This document shows, piece after piece, positions 1-7,056 of a DNA stretch of 11,609 nt (positions are counted from its first letter, which is position 1; each line of letters starts with the position of its first letter). The stretch comes from Beijerinckiaceae bacterium. GTDB lineage: Bacteria; Pseudomonadota; Alphaproteobacteria; Rhizobiales; Beijerinckiaceae. The position numbers were made by a program, and so were the translations under genes. Location of the stretch: the NCBI GenBank assembly GCA_947380915.1, contig CANCSY010000081.1, forward strand, positions 1 through 11,609, in the 5' to 3' direction. A model generated the notes under the pieces. That model did not search any database and had not been told where the DNA came from. It saw only the letters and a list, made by a program, of their open reading frames with translations.

Positions 1-272
1 GCGGTGGCCATGGTCTGCATGAGGGCGCCCACGGCCGCCCAGCCCAGCGCATGCAGGCCGGGGATCGGCAGGGGCGCGTCGATCAGCAGCAGCTGCGCGC
101 CCAGAAACAGCAGGGCGAAGGGCAGGCCGAAGAGAAAGCGCACATAGGTCGCGCCCTGGGTCCCCACGCTCGCCACGAGATCGCGCTGCATGACATTGCG
201 CGCGGTCTGGGCGCCGGCGGCGATGACCGTGAAGACGGCCCAGAGCCAGGGGGGAAGCAGCGCGATGAGCAT
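1..272 (-). CDS. DMT/EamA-family membrane transporter, N-terminal part (runs off left edge)
   Basis: This is the first 90 residues of an integral membrane protein of the drug/metabolite transporter (EamA) type; the rest lies beyond base 1. I translated it by hand. It begins MLIALLPPWLWAVFTVIAAG and contains a stretch reading QTARNVMQRDL, then GATYVRFLFGLPFALLFLGA. This matches the first helix, the polar loop and the second helix of the EamA repeat as commonly seen in alphaproteobacterial DMT permeases. A third hydrophobic segment (ALGWAAVGALMQTMAT) begins at the edge. The ATG at 272 is the first good start. No clear Shine-Dalgarno sequence precedes it, and an in-frame TTG seven codons upstream is possible. 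It is divergent from thrB, with about 120 bases between them. The substrate cannot be inferred. The family call is fairly safe, the exact start less so. Confidence 0.72.
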   Translation of the reverse strand, partial: MLIALLPPWLWAVFTVIAAGAQTARNVMQRDLVASVGTQGATYVRFLFGLPFALLFLGAQLLLIDAPLPIPGLHALGWAAVGALMQTMAT

Positions 273-317
273 GATGGGGAGAACATGGGGCAAGCGGCGG
301 GGGCGGCCCACGCCGGT

Positions 318-346
318 TTGACGCAGGCCCGACCGCTCGCTAACAC
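318..346 (+). promoter_or_regulatory. Putative sigma70-type promoter for thrB-rnhA
   Basis: TTGACG at 318-323 and TAACAC at 341-346 are separated by exactly 17 bases. The -35 box is one base off consensus, and the -10 box keeps the TA start but is weak overall. It sits about 50 bases upstream of the thrB ATG, in the only gap before the thrB-rnhA pair. The prediction rests on sequence alone, and chance matches are possible in GC-rich DNA. Confidence 0.42.
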
Positions 347-393
347 GAACCCGCAAGGCCCGCAAAGCGGCGCCTCCCAAGGAATCGCTCCCC

Positions 394-1359
394 ATGGCCG
401 TTTACACCGAAGTCACCGACGAGGAACTCGCGGCCTTCGTCGCGGCCTATGACATCGGTTCCGTGCTCTCCTTGAAGGGCATCGCCGAGGGGGTCGAGAA
501 CTCCAACTATCTCATGCATACGGATGCGGGCTTCTTCATTCTCACCCTCTACGAGAAGCGGGTGGTGGAGTCGGATCTGCCCTTCTTCCTTGGCCTGATG
601 GAGCATCTGAGCACGCGCGGCATCACCTGCCCGCAGCCGGTGAAGAATCGCGCAGGCGCCGCGCTGGGACGTCTTGCTGGCCGTCCCGCCGTCATCGTGA
701 CCTTCCTTGATGGCATGTGGGTGCGCCGTCCCGATGCGCGCCAATGCGCCATGGTGGGCGAGGCCCTGGGCAAGCTGCATCTGGCAGGCGCGGATTTTGT
801 GGGCAAGCGCCCCAACGCCCTCTCCGTGCAGGGCTGGCCGCCGCTGTTGCAGGCGGTGGGAAGCCGCGCCGACGAGATCACGCCGGGGCTGGGCGATGTC
901 ATCGCGCAGGAATTGGCGCATCTGGAAGGCTGCTGGCCCAGGGGTCTGCCCGAGGGCGTGATCCATGCGGATCTCTTTCCCGATAATGTGTTCTTCCTGT
1001 CGGGGGAATTGTCGGGGCTGATCGACTTCTATTTCGCCTGCACGGACGCCTTCGCCTATGATCTGGCGATCTGCCTCAACGCCTGGTGCTTCGAGCAGGA
1101 CGCTTCCTTCAATATCACCAAGGGCATGGCGCTGCTGAACGGGTATGAGCGCGTGCGCCTGCTGCGCGAGGACGAGGCGGCGGCGCTGCCCATGCTGGCG
1201 CGCGGCGCGGCCCTGCGCTTCTTGCTGACGCGGTCGGTGGATTGGCTGAACCGCGCGCCGGGCGCTCTGGTGAAGCCCAAAGACCCCATGGAATATCTGA
1301 AGAAACTGCGCTTCCACCAGCGTGTGGAGCAGGCGCGCGACTATGGGCTGGCCCGATGA
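394..1359 (+). CDS. thrB: Homoserine kinase (ThrB, kinase-fold type)
   Basis: Cytoplasmic enzyme that phosphorylates L-homoserine with ATP to give O-phosphohomoserine, the substrate of threonine synthase. The 321-residue protein belongs to the aminoglycoside-phosphotransferase/choline-kinase fold group (ThrB type II), not the GHMP-kinase type of E. coli. The N-lobe has a GVENSNY segment near residues 33-39, typical of these ThrB proteins. The catalytic loop reads HADLFPDNV at 191-199, with catalytic D193 and N198. The metal-binding aspartate is D211 in IDFYFA. Full length matches the family (about 320). The ATG at 394 follows an AAGGA at 379-383, a good ribosome binding site about 10 bases away. 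Its stop overlaps the rnhA start by four bases (ATGA), implying coupled translation. thrC is in the same window but in a different transcription unit. Confidence 0.95.
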   Translation: MAVYTEVTDEELAAFVAAYDIGSVLSLKGIAEGVENSNYLMHTDAGFFILTLYEKRVVESDLPFFLGLMEHLSTRGITCPQPVKNRAGAALGRLAGRPAVIVTFLDGMWVRRPDARQCAMVGEALGKLHLAGADFVGKRPNALSVQGWPPLLQAVGSRADEITPGLGDVIAQELAHLEGCWPRGLPEGVIHADLFPDNVFFLSGELSGLIDFYFACTDAFAYDLAICLNAWCFEQDASFNITKGMALLNGYERVRLLREDEAAALPMLARGAALRFLLTRSVDWLNRAPGALVKPKDPMEYLKKLRFHQRVEQARDYGLAR

Positions 1360-1805
1360 GCCGCCGCGTCGTCGCCTATACGGATGGCGCCTGCTCGGGC
1401 AATCCGGGGCCGGGCGGCTGGGGCTGCATCCTCTCGTGGGACGAGCATGTGCGGGAAATGTCCGGCGGCGAGCCGCTGACGACCAACAACCGCATGGAGC
1501 TGATGGCCGCCATCACGGCGCTGGAGACCCTCAAGCGCCCCTGCGATGTGGATATCTTCACCGACTCCACCTATGTGCGCGACGGCGTCATGGGCTGGAT
1601 CCACGGCTGGAAGCGCAATGGCTGGATGACCTCGGCGAAAAAGCCGGTCAAGAATGTGGAACTATGGAAGCGCCTCGATGAGGCGACTGGCCGCCACAAC
1701 GTCGAATGGCATTGGGTGAAGGGCCATGCTGGCCATGATCTCAACGAGCGCGCGGATGAACTGGCCCGCGAGGGCATGGCGCCGTTCAAGCGGGGCGGGC
1801 GGTAG
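1356..1805 (+). CDS. rnhA: Ribonuclease HI
   Basis: Endonuclease that cleaves the RNA strand of RNA-DNA hybrids, used in primer and R-loop removal in the cytoplasm. The 149-residue protein has all four carboxylates of the active site at the same numbers as the E. coli enzyme: D10 ([17 protein letters not shown]), E48 (NNRMEL), D70 (FTDSTYV) and D134 (ERADELA), plus H124 in VKGHAGH. The basic handle region ([17 protein letters not shown], about 84-100) is present, so this is the full bacterial RNase HI form. The start is the ATG at 1356, which overlaps the thrB stop by four bases. A longer reading in the same frame would run far into thrB and is unlikely. Transcription probably comes from the thrB promoter and ends at the palindrome downstream. 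Confidence 0.97.
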   Translation: MSRRVVAYTDGACSGNPGPGGWGCILSWDEHVREMSGGEPLTTNNRMELMAAITALETLKRPCDVDIFTDSTYVRDGVMGWIHGWKRNGWMTSAKKPVKNVELWKRLDEATGRHNVEWHWVKGHAGHDLNERADELAREGMAPFKRGGR

Positions 1806-1865
1806 GATGAAGAGGCGCTCACGATCAGCCGCGCGCGCCCCCCACCCCGTCCGCTGACGCGGCCG

Positions 1866-1888
1866 ACCCTCCCCACGAGGGGGAGGGT
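1866..1888. terminator. Strong palindrome between convergent genes, probable bidirectional terminator
   Basis: A perfect 9-base inverted repeat: ACCCTCCCC at 1866-1874 and GGGGAGGGT at 1880-1888, with a 5-base loop (ACGAG). It lies between the ends of rnhA (plus) and the peroxiredoxin gene (minus), where a terminator for both is expected. No run of T follows on either strand, so it is not a textbook intrinsic terminator. Similar C-rich/G-rich palindromes are common as dispersed intergenic elements in alphaproteobacteria, so it may also be one copy of such a repeat family. Confidence 0.6.
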
Positions 1889-1905
1889 ATAAAGTTGCGC
1901 TTTAT
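1889..1905. other. Short AT-rich inverted repeat next to the palindrome
   Basis: ATAAAG at 1889-1894 and CTTTAT at 1900-1905 form a 6-base stem with a 5-base loop (TTGCG), directly abutting the GC-rich stem-loop. The AT-rich stretch that follows (to about 1918) is the least GC-rich part of the window. It may help termination on the plus strand, but on its own the stem is weak. Confidence 0.35.
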
Positions 1906-1927
1906 TTCAAATACTTAAGCGGAATGC

Positions 1928-2407
1928 TCAGACCTGCTCGAGCATCGCGGCGGCGCCGGAGGCTTCTGCGCCTGTGCCTTCTTCGAGGTTCATGGTCTTC
2001 ACCACGCCGTCCACGACGAGCATGGAGAAACGGCGCATGCGCATGCCAAGGCCGCGCTCGGTGAGGTCGAGGCCCAGGCCCGCCGCCTCTGCGAATTTCG
2101 CGCTGCCGTCGGCCAGAAACTCAACCTTGTCGCCGCAGTTGGTGGCGTCGCGCCAGGCGCCCATCACGAAGACGTCGTTGACGGCGGTGACGGCGACCGT
2201 GTCGACGCCCTTGGCCTTCAGCGCATCGTAGTTGTCGCGATAGCCGGGCAGGTGGTTGCGGTGGCAGGTGGGGGTGAACGCGCCGGGAAGGCCGAACAGC
2301 ACCACTTTCTTGCCCTTGAAAATCTCGTCCGAGGTGCGGGGCTTGGGGCCATCGCTTGTCATCACCGTGAACGTCACCTGCGGAAAATGGTCGCCAACCT
2401 TGATCAT
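1928..2407 (-). CDS. Peroxiredoxin, Prx5 subfamily (redoxin domain)
   Basis: Thiol peroxidase that reduces hydrogen peroxide or organic hydroperoxides, probably cytoplasmic since no signal peptide is visible. The 159-residue protein begins MIKVGDHFPQ. It carries the active-site motif PGAFTPTC with peroxidatic C48, and a later MRMRRFSMLVVDGVVK segment holding the conserved arginine of the Prx5 family. The C-terminal stretch GTGAEASGAAAMLEQV lacks the cysteine found there in human PRDX5. The only other cysteine is C91 in DATNCGDKVEF, so the enzyme may work as a 1-Cys type or use C91. The start at 2407 is preceded by AGGGAG at good spacing; further in-frame upstream sequence has no family similarity. 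It lies 55 bases downstream of the DsbD-like gene on the same strand, so the two are probably co-transcribed. Confidence 0.92.
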   Translation of the reverse strand: MIKVGDHFPQVTFTVMTSDGPKPRTSDEIFKGKKVVLFGLPGAFTPTCHRNHLPGYRDNYDALKAKGVDTVAVTAVNDVFVMGAWRDATNCGDKVEFLADGSAKFAEAAGLGLDLTERGLGMRMRRFSMLVVDGVVKTMNLEEGTGAEASGAAAMLEQV

Positions 2408-2462
2408 GAATGCTCTCCCTCTACCTTGATGCTGGTCCATCAAATGATGCATCGCGCCTGTT

Positions 2463-3341
2463 TTAGGGCTTCGCCCGCCCAACGTCGAGGGGCGTTCTGG
2501 CTTCGAAGGCGCGGTCGCCCGAAACCATGGTCAGAACAAGCTCGACTGGCCCGGCGGGGGCGTCCGCGGGCTTCTGGGCCAGGATGAGGTCGAAGCCGTC
2601 GGCGGCGCGTTTTGTGTCGAAGAACCAGTCGTCCGGTCCTTCGGCGAAGACATCAGCGGGCGCCTGCCCGGCGAAGCGCACATGCCAGGCGTCAGGTTTG
2701 TCGGCGCGTGTCAGGACCGGCTTGGGCGCGGCGGGGTCGCCGGTGGGGCGGGGCGTGCGCGCGAGCCAGTCGCCGAGCAGTTTCGCCTCTTCGCTCGCAC
2801 GCGCGCCGGGCGCAAGGTCCAGATGCAGCATGGCCTGGGCGGGAATGCAGATCTTCTCGCAGGTCGCATAGTCCAGCTTGAGTGCGAGGGTGACGGGTTT
2901 TGCCGGGTCAACCGGCGTCACCAGCAGGGGAAACAGCACCTCGTCGCGATAGCCGAAGGCCTCGCCGCTGGCTTCGGCGTAGCGGCGCGGCGCAGGATAG
3001 AGCGCCTTCATGGCCTTCACATTGATGGAGCCTTCGAAGGAGAAGACCGGCGGCACGCCTGCATCCCCCGGCAGTTTCCAATAGGTGAGCGTATTGGGCG
3101 CGAGCTTGATCTCGACCCCCGCGATATAGCGTCCCTTGTCGAGGCCGCCTGCGGCCAGCAGTCGCGCCTGCGATTTTTCGCCCGGCGCCCAGGGTGAGGC
3201 CTGCGCCTGCGCACTGTCCATCCCCGCGAAGGCGAGGAAACCGAGAAGGGCGGCGCAAATCAAAGGGATAAGCGCCTTCAGGCTGAGTGCTGGGGAGGGG
3301 GGTGACGCCATCAATCCGGACATGGAACGCTTGTACCCCAT
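2463..3341 (-). CDS. Secreted DsbD N-terminal-domain-like thiol-disulfide protein
   Basis: A 292-residue protein that resembles the periplasmic alpha domain of DsbD/ScsB (protein-disulfide reductase) but without the membrane channel or the C-terminal thioredoxin domain. A signal peptide is clear: hydrophobic core about residues 23-40 (ALIPLICAALLGFLAFAG) and a likely cleavage site near SAQA-QAS at 43-49, placing the mature protein in the periplasm. The only two cysteines of the mature protein are C161 and C165 in YATCEKICIPA, the pattern expected for the redox pair of this domain. By family analogy it would pass reducing equivalents to a periplasmic partner, but what reduces it is not visible here. 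The start at 3341 (ATG) has only a weak AGG before it; ATGs at 3323 and 3311 would give shorter leaders and are possible. It is followed by the peroxiredoxin gene and divergent from yqgE. Confidence 0.82.
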   Translation of the reverse strand: MGYKRSMSGLMASPPSPALSLKALIPLICAALLGFLAFAGMDSAQAQASPWAPGEKSQARLLAAGGLDKGRYIAGVEIKLAPNTLTYWKLPGDAGVPPVFSFEGSINVKAMKALYPAPRRYAEASGEAFGYRDEVLFPLLVTPVDPAKPVTLALKLDYATCEKICIPAQAMLHLDLAPGARASEEAKLLGDWLARTPRPTGDPAAPKPVLTRADKPDAWHVRFAGQAPADVFAEGPDDWFFDTKRAADGFDLILAQKPADAPAGPVELVLTMVSGDRAFEARTPLDVGRAKP

Positions 3342-3421
3342 CGCCTGTTGAGCCGCCAGAAACGATCCTGTGAAAGGTTGGCGACAACCAATCCTTGGCG
3401 CCGCCGCGACGAAGGCATAGC
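3342..3421. promoter_or_regulatory. Divergent promoter region between the DsbD-like gene and yqgE
   Basis: These 80 bases must hold the promoters of both divergent units. A small inverted repeat, GGTTG at 3376-3380 and CAACC at 3385-3389, lies near the middle and could be an operator half-site pair or a chance match. No convincing -35/-10 pair stands out on either strand. The GAAGG at 3411-3415 is the likely ribosome binding site of yqgE. Confidence 0.35.
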
Positions 3422-4045
3422 ATGAACTCCATGAGTCTCGACAAGATCAGGTCCAGTCGGAAACGGCGCGGCTATCTCGAAGGTCAGGTCCTTGTCGCCA
3501 TGCCCGGCATGGTGGACCAACGCTTCGCCAGATCCGTGATCTATCTTTGCGCCCATTCCAAGGAAGGGGCCATGGGGATCGTCGTCAACCAGCGGGCGAA
3601 GCGGATCAAGTTTTCCGATCTTCTTGTCCAGCTTGAGGTTATCAACGAGCAGGATGTGATCCGCCTGCCCCAGCGGGCCGATGGCATGCAGGTTCTCAAG
3701 GGCGGTCCGGTGGAGACGCAGCGCGGTTTTGTGCTGCATTCCTCCGATTATCATGTCGCCGACACGACCATGCCCATCGACAAGACCGTTTCGCTCACCG
3801 CGACCGTCGACATCCTGCGCGCCATCGCCCAGGGGGCGGGACCCTATCAGGCTGTGCTGGCGCTGGGCTATGCGGGCTGGTCGCCCGGCCAGCTGGAGAA
3901 GGAAATCCAGCAGAATGGCTGGCTGAGCTGCGAGGCGGATGCGGATCTGGTCTTTGGCGCTGATCTTGACGCCAAATATGGCCGGGCCATGCGCAAGATC
4001 GGCATTGATCCGGCCATGCTGGTGAATGACGCCGGCCACGCCTGA
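3422..4045 (+). CDS. yqgE: YqgE/AlgH family protein (UPF0301)
   Basis: A 207-residue member of the widespread YqgE/AlgH family, whose biochemical role is not firmly known; AlgH was linked to alginate regulation in Pseudomonas. Family landmarks visible in order are [13 protein letters not shown] (about 18-30), AMGIVVNQ (about 50-57), [16 protein letters not shown] (about 92-107) and [15 protein letters not shown] (about 147-161). No signal peptide or membrane helix is present, so it is probably cytoplasmic. The ATG at 3422 follows GAAGG with six-base spacing. An in-frame ATG 27 bases upstream would add a proline/arginine-rich stretch and lacks a good ribosome binding site. The length is slightly above the E. 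coli protein (187) because of a basic N-terminal extension ([11 protein letters not shown]). It is convergent with the GGDEF/EAL gene. The family call is certain, the function unknown. Confidence 0.93.
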   Translation: MNSMSLDKIRSSRKRRGYLEGQVLVAMPGMVDQRFARSVIYLCAHSKEGAMGIVVNQRAKRIKFSDLLVQLEVINEQDVIRLPQRADGMQVLKGGPVETQRGFVLHSSDYHVADTTMPIDKTVSLTATVDILRAIAQGAGPYQAVLALGYAGWSPGQLEKEIQQNGWLSCEADADLVFGADLDAKYGRAMRKIGIDPAMLVNDAGHA

Positions 4046-4059
4046 GTCTTTGGCTCAGG
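4041..4059. terminator. Stem-loop between yqgE and the GGDEF/EAL gene
   Basis: CCTGAG at 4041-4046 pairs with CTCAGG at 4054-4059. Two more pairs (one a G-U wobble) extend the stem to eight with a TTT loop. The left arm overlaps the yqgE stop codon. It lies in the 20-base gap between two convergent genes, so it could terminate both. There is no T-run, which lowers certainty. Confidence 0.4.
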
Positions 4060-4065
4060 GCTGGA

Positions 4066-6942
4066 TCAGGCCGCCACATCCGTCGAGGCGCCCATCAGCT
4101 TGCGAGCCTCCACCGGCGTGATGTTCTGGCCGAAGATGGGGCCTTGTCCATAGGCGCAGCCGATCTGGTAGAGTTCGATCACGTCGCTCTCGCTCTCGGC
4201 GCCCTCCGCAATCACGTCCATGTCGTTGTCGAGCGCCATGGCGACCATGGAGCGCAGCATCCGCGGGCGTGAGCCCTTCGCGGTCTGCTGCACGAAGGAG
4301 CGGTCTATCTTGATCGTGTCGAAGGCGAAGCGCTGGAGATAAGACAGGGAGGAGTAACCCGAGCCGAATTCGCCCAGCACCAGTCCCGCCCCCAGTTCGC
4401 GCAAGCGCACCAGCAACTGGGCGGAATGTTCGGGGTTTTCTATCATCAGATATTCGGGAATCTCGAGCTTCAGCGAGCCCCGGCTGACGCCCGAGCGCGT
4501 CAGAACCGACTTCACATCAGCGATCAGGTCGTGGCGCAGCAGGAGGCGCGAAGGGATTCGCACGGTCACATAGATCGGCGGATCCACGTTGAGCGCCTGT
4601 TGCCAGGCCGCAAGCTCCCGCGCGGCCCGTTCCAGCGCGAAAATCCCCAGATCCCCGATCAGCCCTGTCTCTTCCGCCAGGGGTACGAAGTCGGCGGGCG
4701 CGAGGCGGCCAAGACGAGGATGGTTCCAGCGCAACTGGCTCTCGAATCCGGCTATGGTGCGATCTTGCAGCCGCACGATGGGCTGGAAGAAGACGCTGAT
4801 TTCGTTTCGCTCCAGCGCCCGGCGCAGATCCGCCTCCATGGCCAGTCGGTCAGAGCGTTGGGCGATCATGCTGGTTTTGAAGGTCTCGATGCGGTTGCCG
4901 CCATTGCGCTTGGCGAAGGCCAGGGCGATCTCGGCTTCCCGCAACATGTCCTCGGGCTTGGGGTTTTGCTGGGGATCGCCCAGCGCCAGGCCTACCGACA
5001 CCGAGAGCACGATCTCGCGGTCGTTGAAGGTGACGGGCATGGCGACTGTCTTGCGGATCCGGTCGGCGAGGGCTGTGACGGCGGTGGAGCCGCTTTCCGA
5101 GAGGATCATCACGGCGAACTGATCGCTGGAGATGCGCGCCAGCGTATCCTGTGGATTGAGCATGCGCCCGAGCCGCCGTGCGGAGGTCAGCAGCACCGAA
5201 TCGCCCGCCGCCAGCCCCGCCGCGTCATTGATGTTGCGAAAGCGGTCGAGGTCGATGGCGATGACCGAAGGGCGCTGCAGGCCGGTGGCGCGGGCGTTGC
5301 GGATGGCGACATTCAGCCGGTCGAAGAACAGCTCGCGATTGGGCAGGCCGGTCAGATTGTCATGCACGGCGTCGTGCAGCATACGCTCTTCGGAGACCTT
5401 GCCTTCGGTGATGTCGGCGAGCGTGCCCACCACGCGGATCACCTCGCCATCGGCGCCCACCACGGGCCGCGCCTTCAGGATGAACCAGAGATAATGGCCA
5501 TCGTCGCCGCGCAGGCGGAATTCGAGGTGGATGCGGCCGCGCCTCTGCTCCAGCACCGTGTCGAGGCAGGCGCTGTAGCGGTCGCGGTCGAAGGGGTGCA
5601 GAACGTCGAACCAGCCGGAGGCGGGGCCGTCGAGCTTGCCCGGCTCCATGCCCAGCGCCTGCTCGGCCTCGATGCTGATGTGGATATGATCGGCGGTCAC
5701 ATCCCAGTCGAACACGATGTCGCCCGAGCCCGTGAGCGCCAGCGCCTTGCGCTCCACGTCGGAGACCGCGCCCTGGGCGAGGCCCCCCGCCGCGAAGGCG
5801 TTCTGCATCACGGTGAAGCCGATCAGCATCACGATCAGCACCAGTCCACCCACAAGGGCGGGCGAAACGAGGTCATTGGTCAGATAGCCGGTCACGGTGA
5901 AGGCGGCTGCGCAGACCCACATGAACAGCAAGAACCATGTGGGGATCAGCATCACCGCGCGGTCGATGCCGTGCAGGGCCAGATAGATCACCAGGATGAA
6001 GCCAACGATGGCCACTGTGGCCAGCGAAATGCGCGCCACGCCCGCTGCGACAGGCGGATCATAGATGGCGATGCCAGCCAGAATGGTGAGCAGCGCCAGC
6101 CAGCCGATGACCACATGGGAGGCGCGCACATGCCAGCGGCTGAGATTGAGATAGGCGAAGAGGAAGACCGAGAGGGTGGCGGCCAGAAAGGTCTCGGCGC
6201 TGGCGCGCCAGATCTGATCGCTGGCGCCGCTGGAGCCCAGAATCTTCTGCCAGAAGCCGAAGTCGATGCAGACATAGACCAGCACCGCCCACGCCAGCGC
6301 CGCCGCTGCGGGAAAGATCACCGCGCCCTTCACCACGAAGACGATGGTGAGGAACAGGGCCAGCAAGCCCGCAATGCCGATGACGATGCCCTTGTAGAGG
6401 GTCAGGCTCGTCACCTTGTCCTTGTAGGCGTCCGGCTCCCACAGATAGAGCTGTGGCAGGTTGGGGGTGCGCAGCTCCGCCACATAGGTGATGGTCGTGC
6501 CGGGATCCAGCGTCAGGCGGAACACGTCTGCGTCGCCGCTCTCCTCGCGCTCGGGCGGAAAGCCCTGGCTGGCGGTGATGGCTGACACGCGCGAGGCGCC
6601 AAGATCAGGCGCGATGACGCCCGAGCCCACCAGTCGAAAAAACGGCGCCACGATCAGACGCTCGATCTGCTCCTCGGTGTCGTTGGTCAAGGCGAAGACG
6701 ATCCAGGCGGGCTTGGTGCCGGCCTCGCGGGCGCTCACCTCGATGCGGCGCACGATGCCGTCGGAGCCGGGCGCGGTGGAGACTTGCAGGCGGTCGCCCT
6801 GGGAATCGTTGCGCTCCACCGCATTGGTCAGGTCGATCGCCTGGGCGTCCAGCGGCACGCGCACGGATTCCACCGCCGCCACTGGCAGCGAGGCGCCGAT
6901 GAGCGTGGCGAGCGCGAGGATGAGATACAGAATGCGGCGCAC
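4066..6942 (-). CDS. Membrane sensor with 7TM, PAS, degenerate GGDEF and degenerate EAL domains
   Basis: A 958-residue c-di-GMP-related signalling protein. Order of parts: signal-like helix (1-24), an extracytoplasmic beta-rich domain (about 25-180), seven membrane helices (about 184-382) in the style of 7TMR-DISM receptors, a PAS/PAC domain (about 405-515), GGDEF (about 520-690) and EAL (about 700-950). The GGDEF signature is SSDQF (605-609), and the inhibitory RxxD site is NPQD just before it, so cyclase activity is doubtful. In EAL, the signature is ESQ (734-736), the usual catalytic Asn is R795, and the DD pair of DDFGTG is G857-E858. E734, E827, K878, E913 and Q933 remain. Phosphodiesterase activity is therefore also doubtful, and a c-di-GMP-binding or scaffold role is inferred. 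I chose the GTG at 6942, preceded by AGG, because it puts a signal peptide (VRRILYLILALATLIGASLP) at the N-terminus. Starts at 7035 (GTG) or 7047 (TTG) would add up to 35 residues. Confidence 0.88.
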   Translation of the reverse strand: MRRILYLILALATLIGASLPVAAVESVRVPLDAQAIDLTNAVERNDSQGDRLQVSTAPGSDGIVRRIEVSAREAGTKPAWIVFALTNDTEEQIERLIVAPFFRLVGSGVIAPDLGASRVSAITASQGFPPEREESGDADVFRLTLDPGTTITYVAELRTPNLPQLYLWEPDAYKDKVTSLTLYKGIVIGIAGLLALFLTIVFVVKGAVIFPAAAALAWAVLVYVCIDFGFWQKILGSSGASDQIWRASAETFLAATLSVFLFAYLNLSRWHVRASHVVIGWLALLTILAGIAIYDPPVAAGVARISLATVAIVGFILVIYLALHGIDRAVMLIPTWFLLFMWVCAAAFTVTGYLTNDLVSPALVGGLVLIVMLIGFTVMQNAFAAGGLAQGAVSDVERKALALTGSGDIVFDWDVTADHIHISIEAEQALGMEPGKLDGPASGWFDVLHPFDRDRYSACLDTVLEQRRGRIHLEFRLRGDDGHYLWFILKARPVVGADGEVIRVVGTLADITEGKVSEERMLHDAVHDNLTGLPNRELFFDRLNVAIRNARATGLQRPSVIAIDLDRFRNINDAAGLAAGDSVLLTSARRLGRMLNPQDTLARISSDQFAVMILSESGSTAVTALADRIRKTVAMPVTFNDREIVLSVSVGLALGDPQQNPKPEDMLREAEIALAFAKRNGGNRIETFKTSMIAQRSDRLAMEADLRRALERNEISVFFQPIVRLQDRTIAGFESQLRWNHPRLGRLAPADFVPLAEETGLIGDLGIFALERAARELAAWQQALNVDPPIYVTVRIPSRLLLRHDLIADVKSVLTRSGVSRGSLKLEIPEYLMIENPEHSAQLLVRLRELGAGLVLGEFGSGYSSLSYLQRFAFDTIKIDRSFVQQTAKGSRPRMLRSMVAMALDNDMDVIAEGAESESDVIELYQIGCAYGQGPIFGQNITPVEARKLMGASTDVAA

Positions 6943-6997
6943 TGGTACCTGAAAGTCAGCGGGGCTCCCCGATCCAGGGAATGGTTTGACCTGAACC

Positions 6998-7047
6998 CCG
7001 ACCGTGTCGGAAATGTGATTGGTATAGGCTGACACGGGTCCAGACAA
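6998..7047 (-). promoter_or_regulatory. Possible promoter and palindrome upstream of the GGDEF/EAL gene
   Basis: On the minus strand, TTGTCT (7047-7042) and TATACC (7026-7021) resemble -35 and -10 boxes, but the 15-base spacing is short. Just downstream is an inverted repeat, CCGAC at 6998-7002 and GTCGG at 7006-7010, which could be an operator. If real, this would give the gene its own promoter, separate from the thrC-M16-GNAT unit, and would favour the start at 6942 with a leader of about 70 bases. Confidence 0.25.
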
Positions 7048-7056
7048 GCTGCGGGC

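Noticed and set aside
51..452. A plus-strand frame across the left-edge gene and the thrB start
   Set aside because: Glutamine/glycine-rich with no similarity; the minus-strand reading gives a convincing EamA protein.
340..1317. A 325-codon minus-strand frame opposite thrB
   Set aside because: Shadow of thrB; no recognisable domain and typical antisense composition.
4426..6585. A 719-codon open frame on the plus strand, antisense to the GGDEF/EAL gene
   Set aside because: Its translation is rich in G, H, Q, R, A and D with no family pattern, the usual mirror of a GC-rich gene with strong third-position bias. The minus-strand frame has clear PAS, GGDEF and EAL domains.
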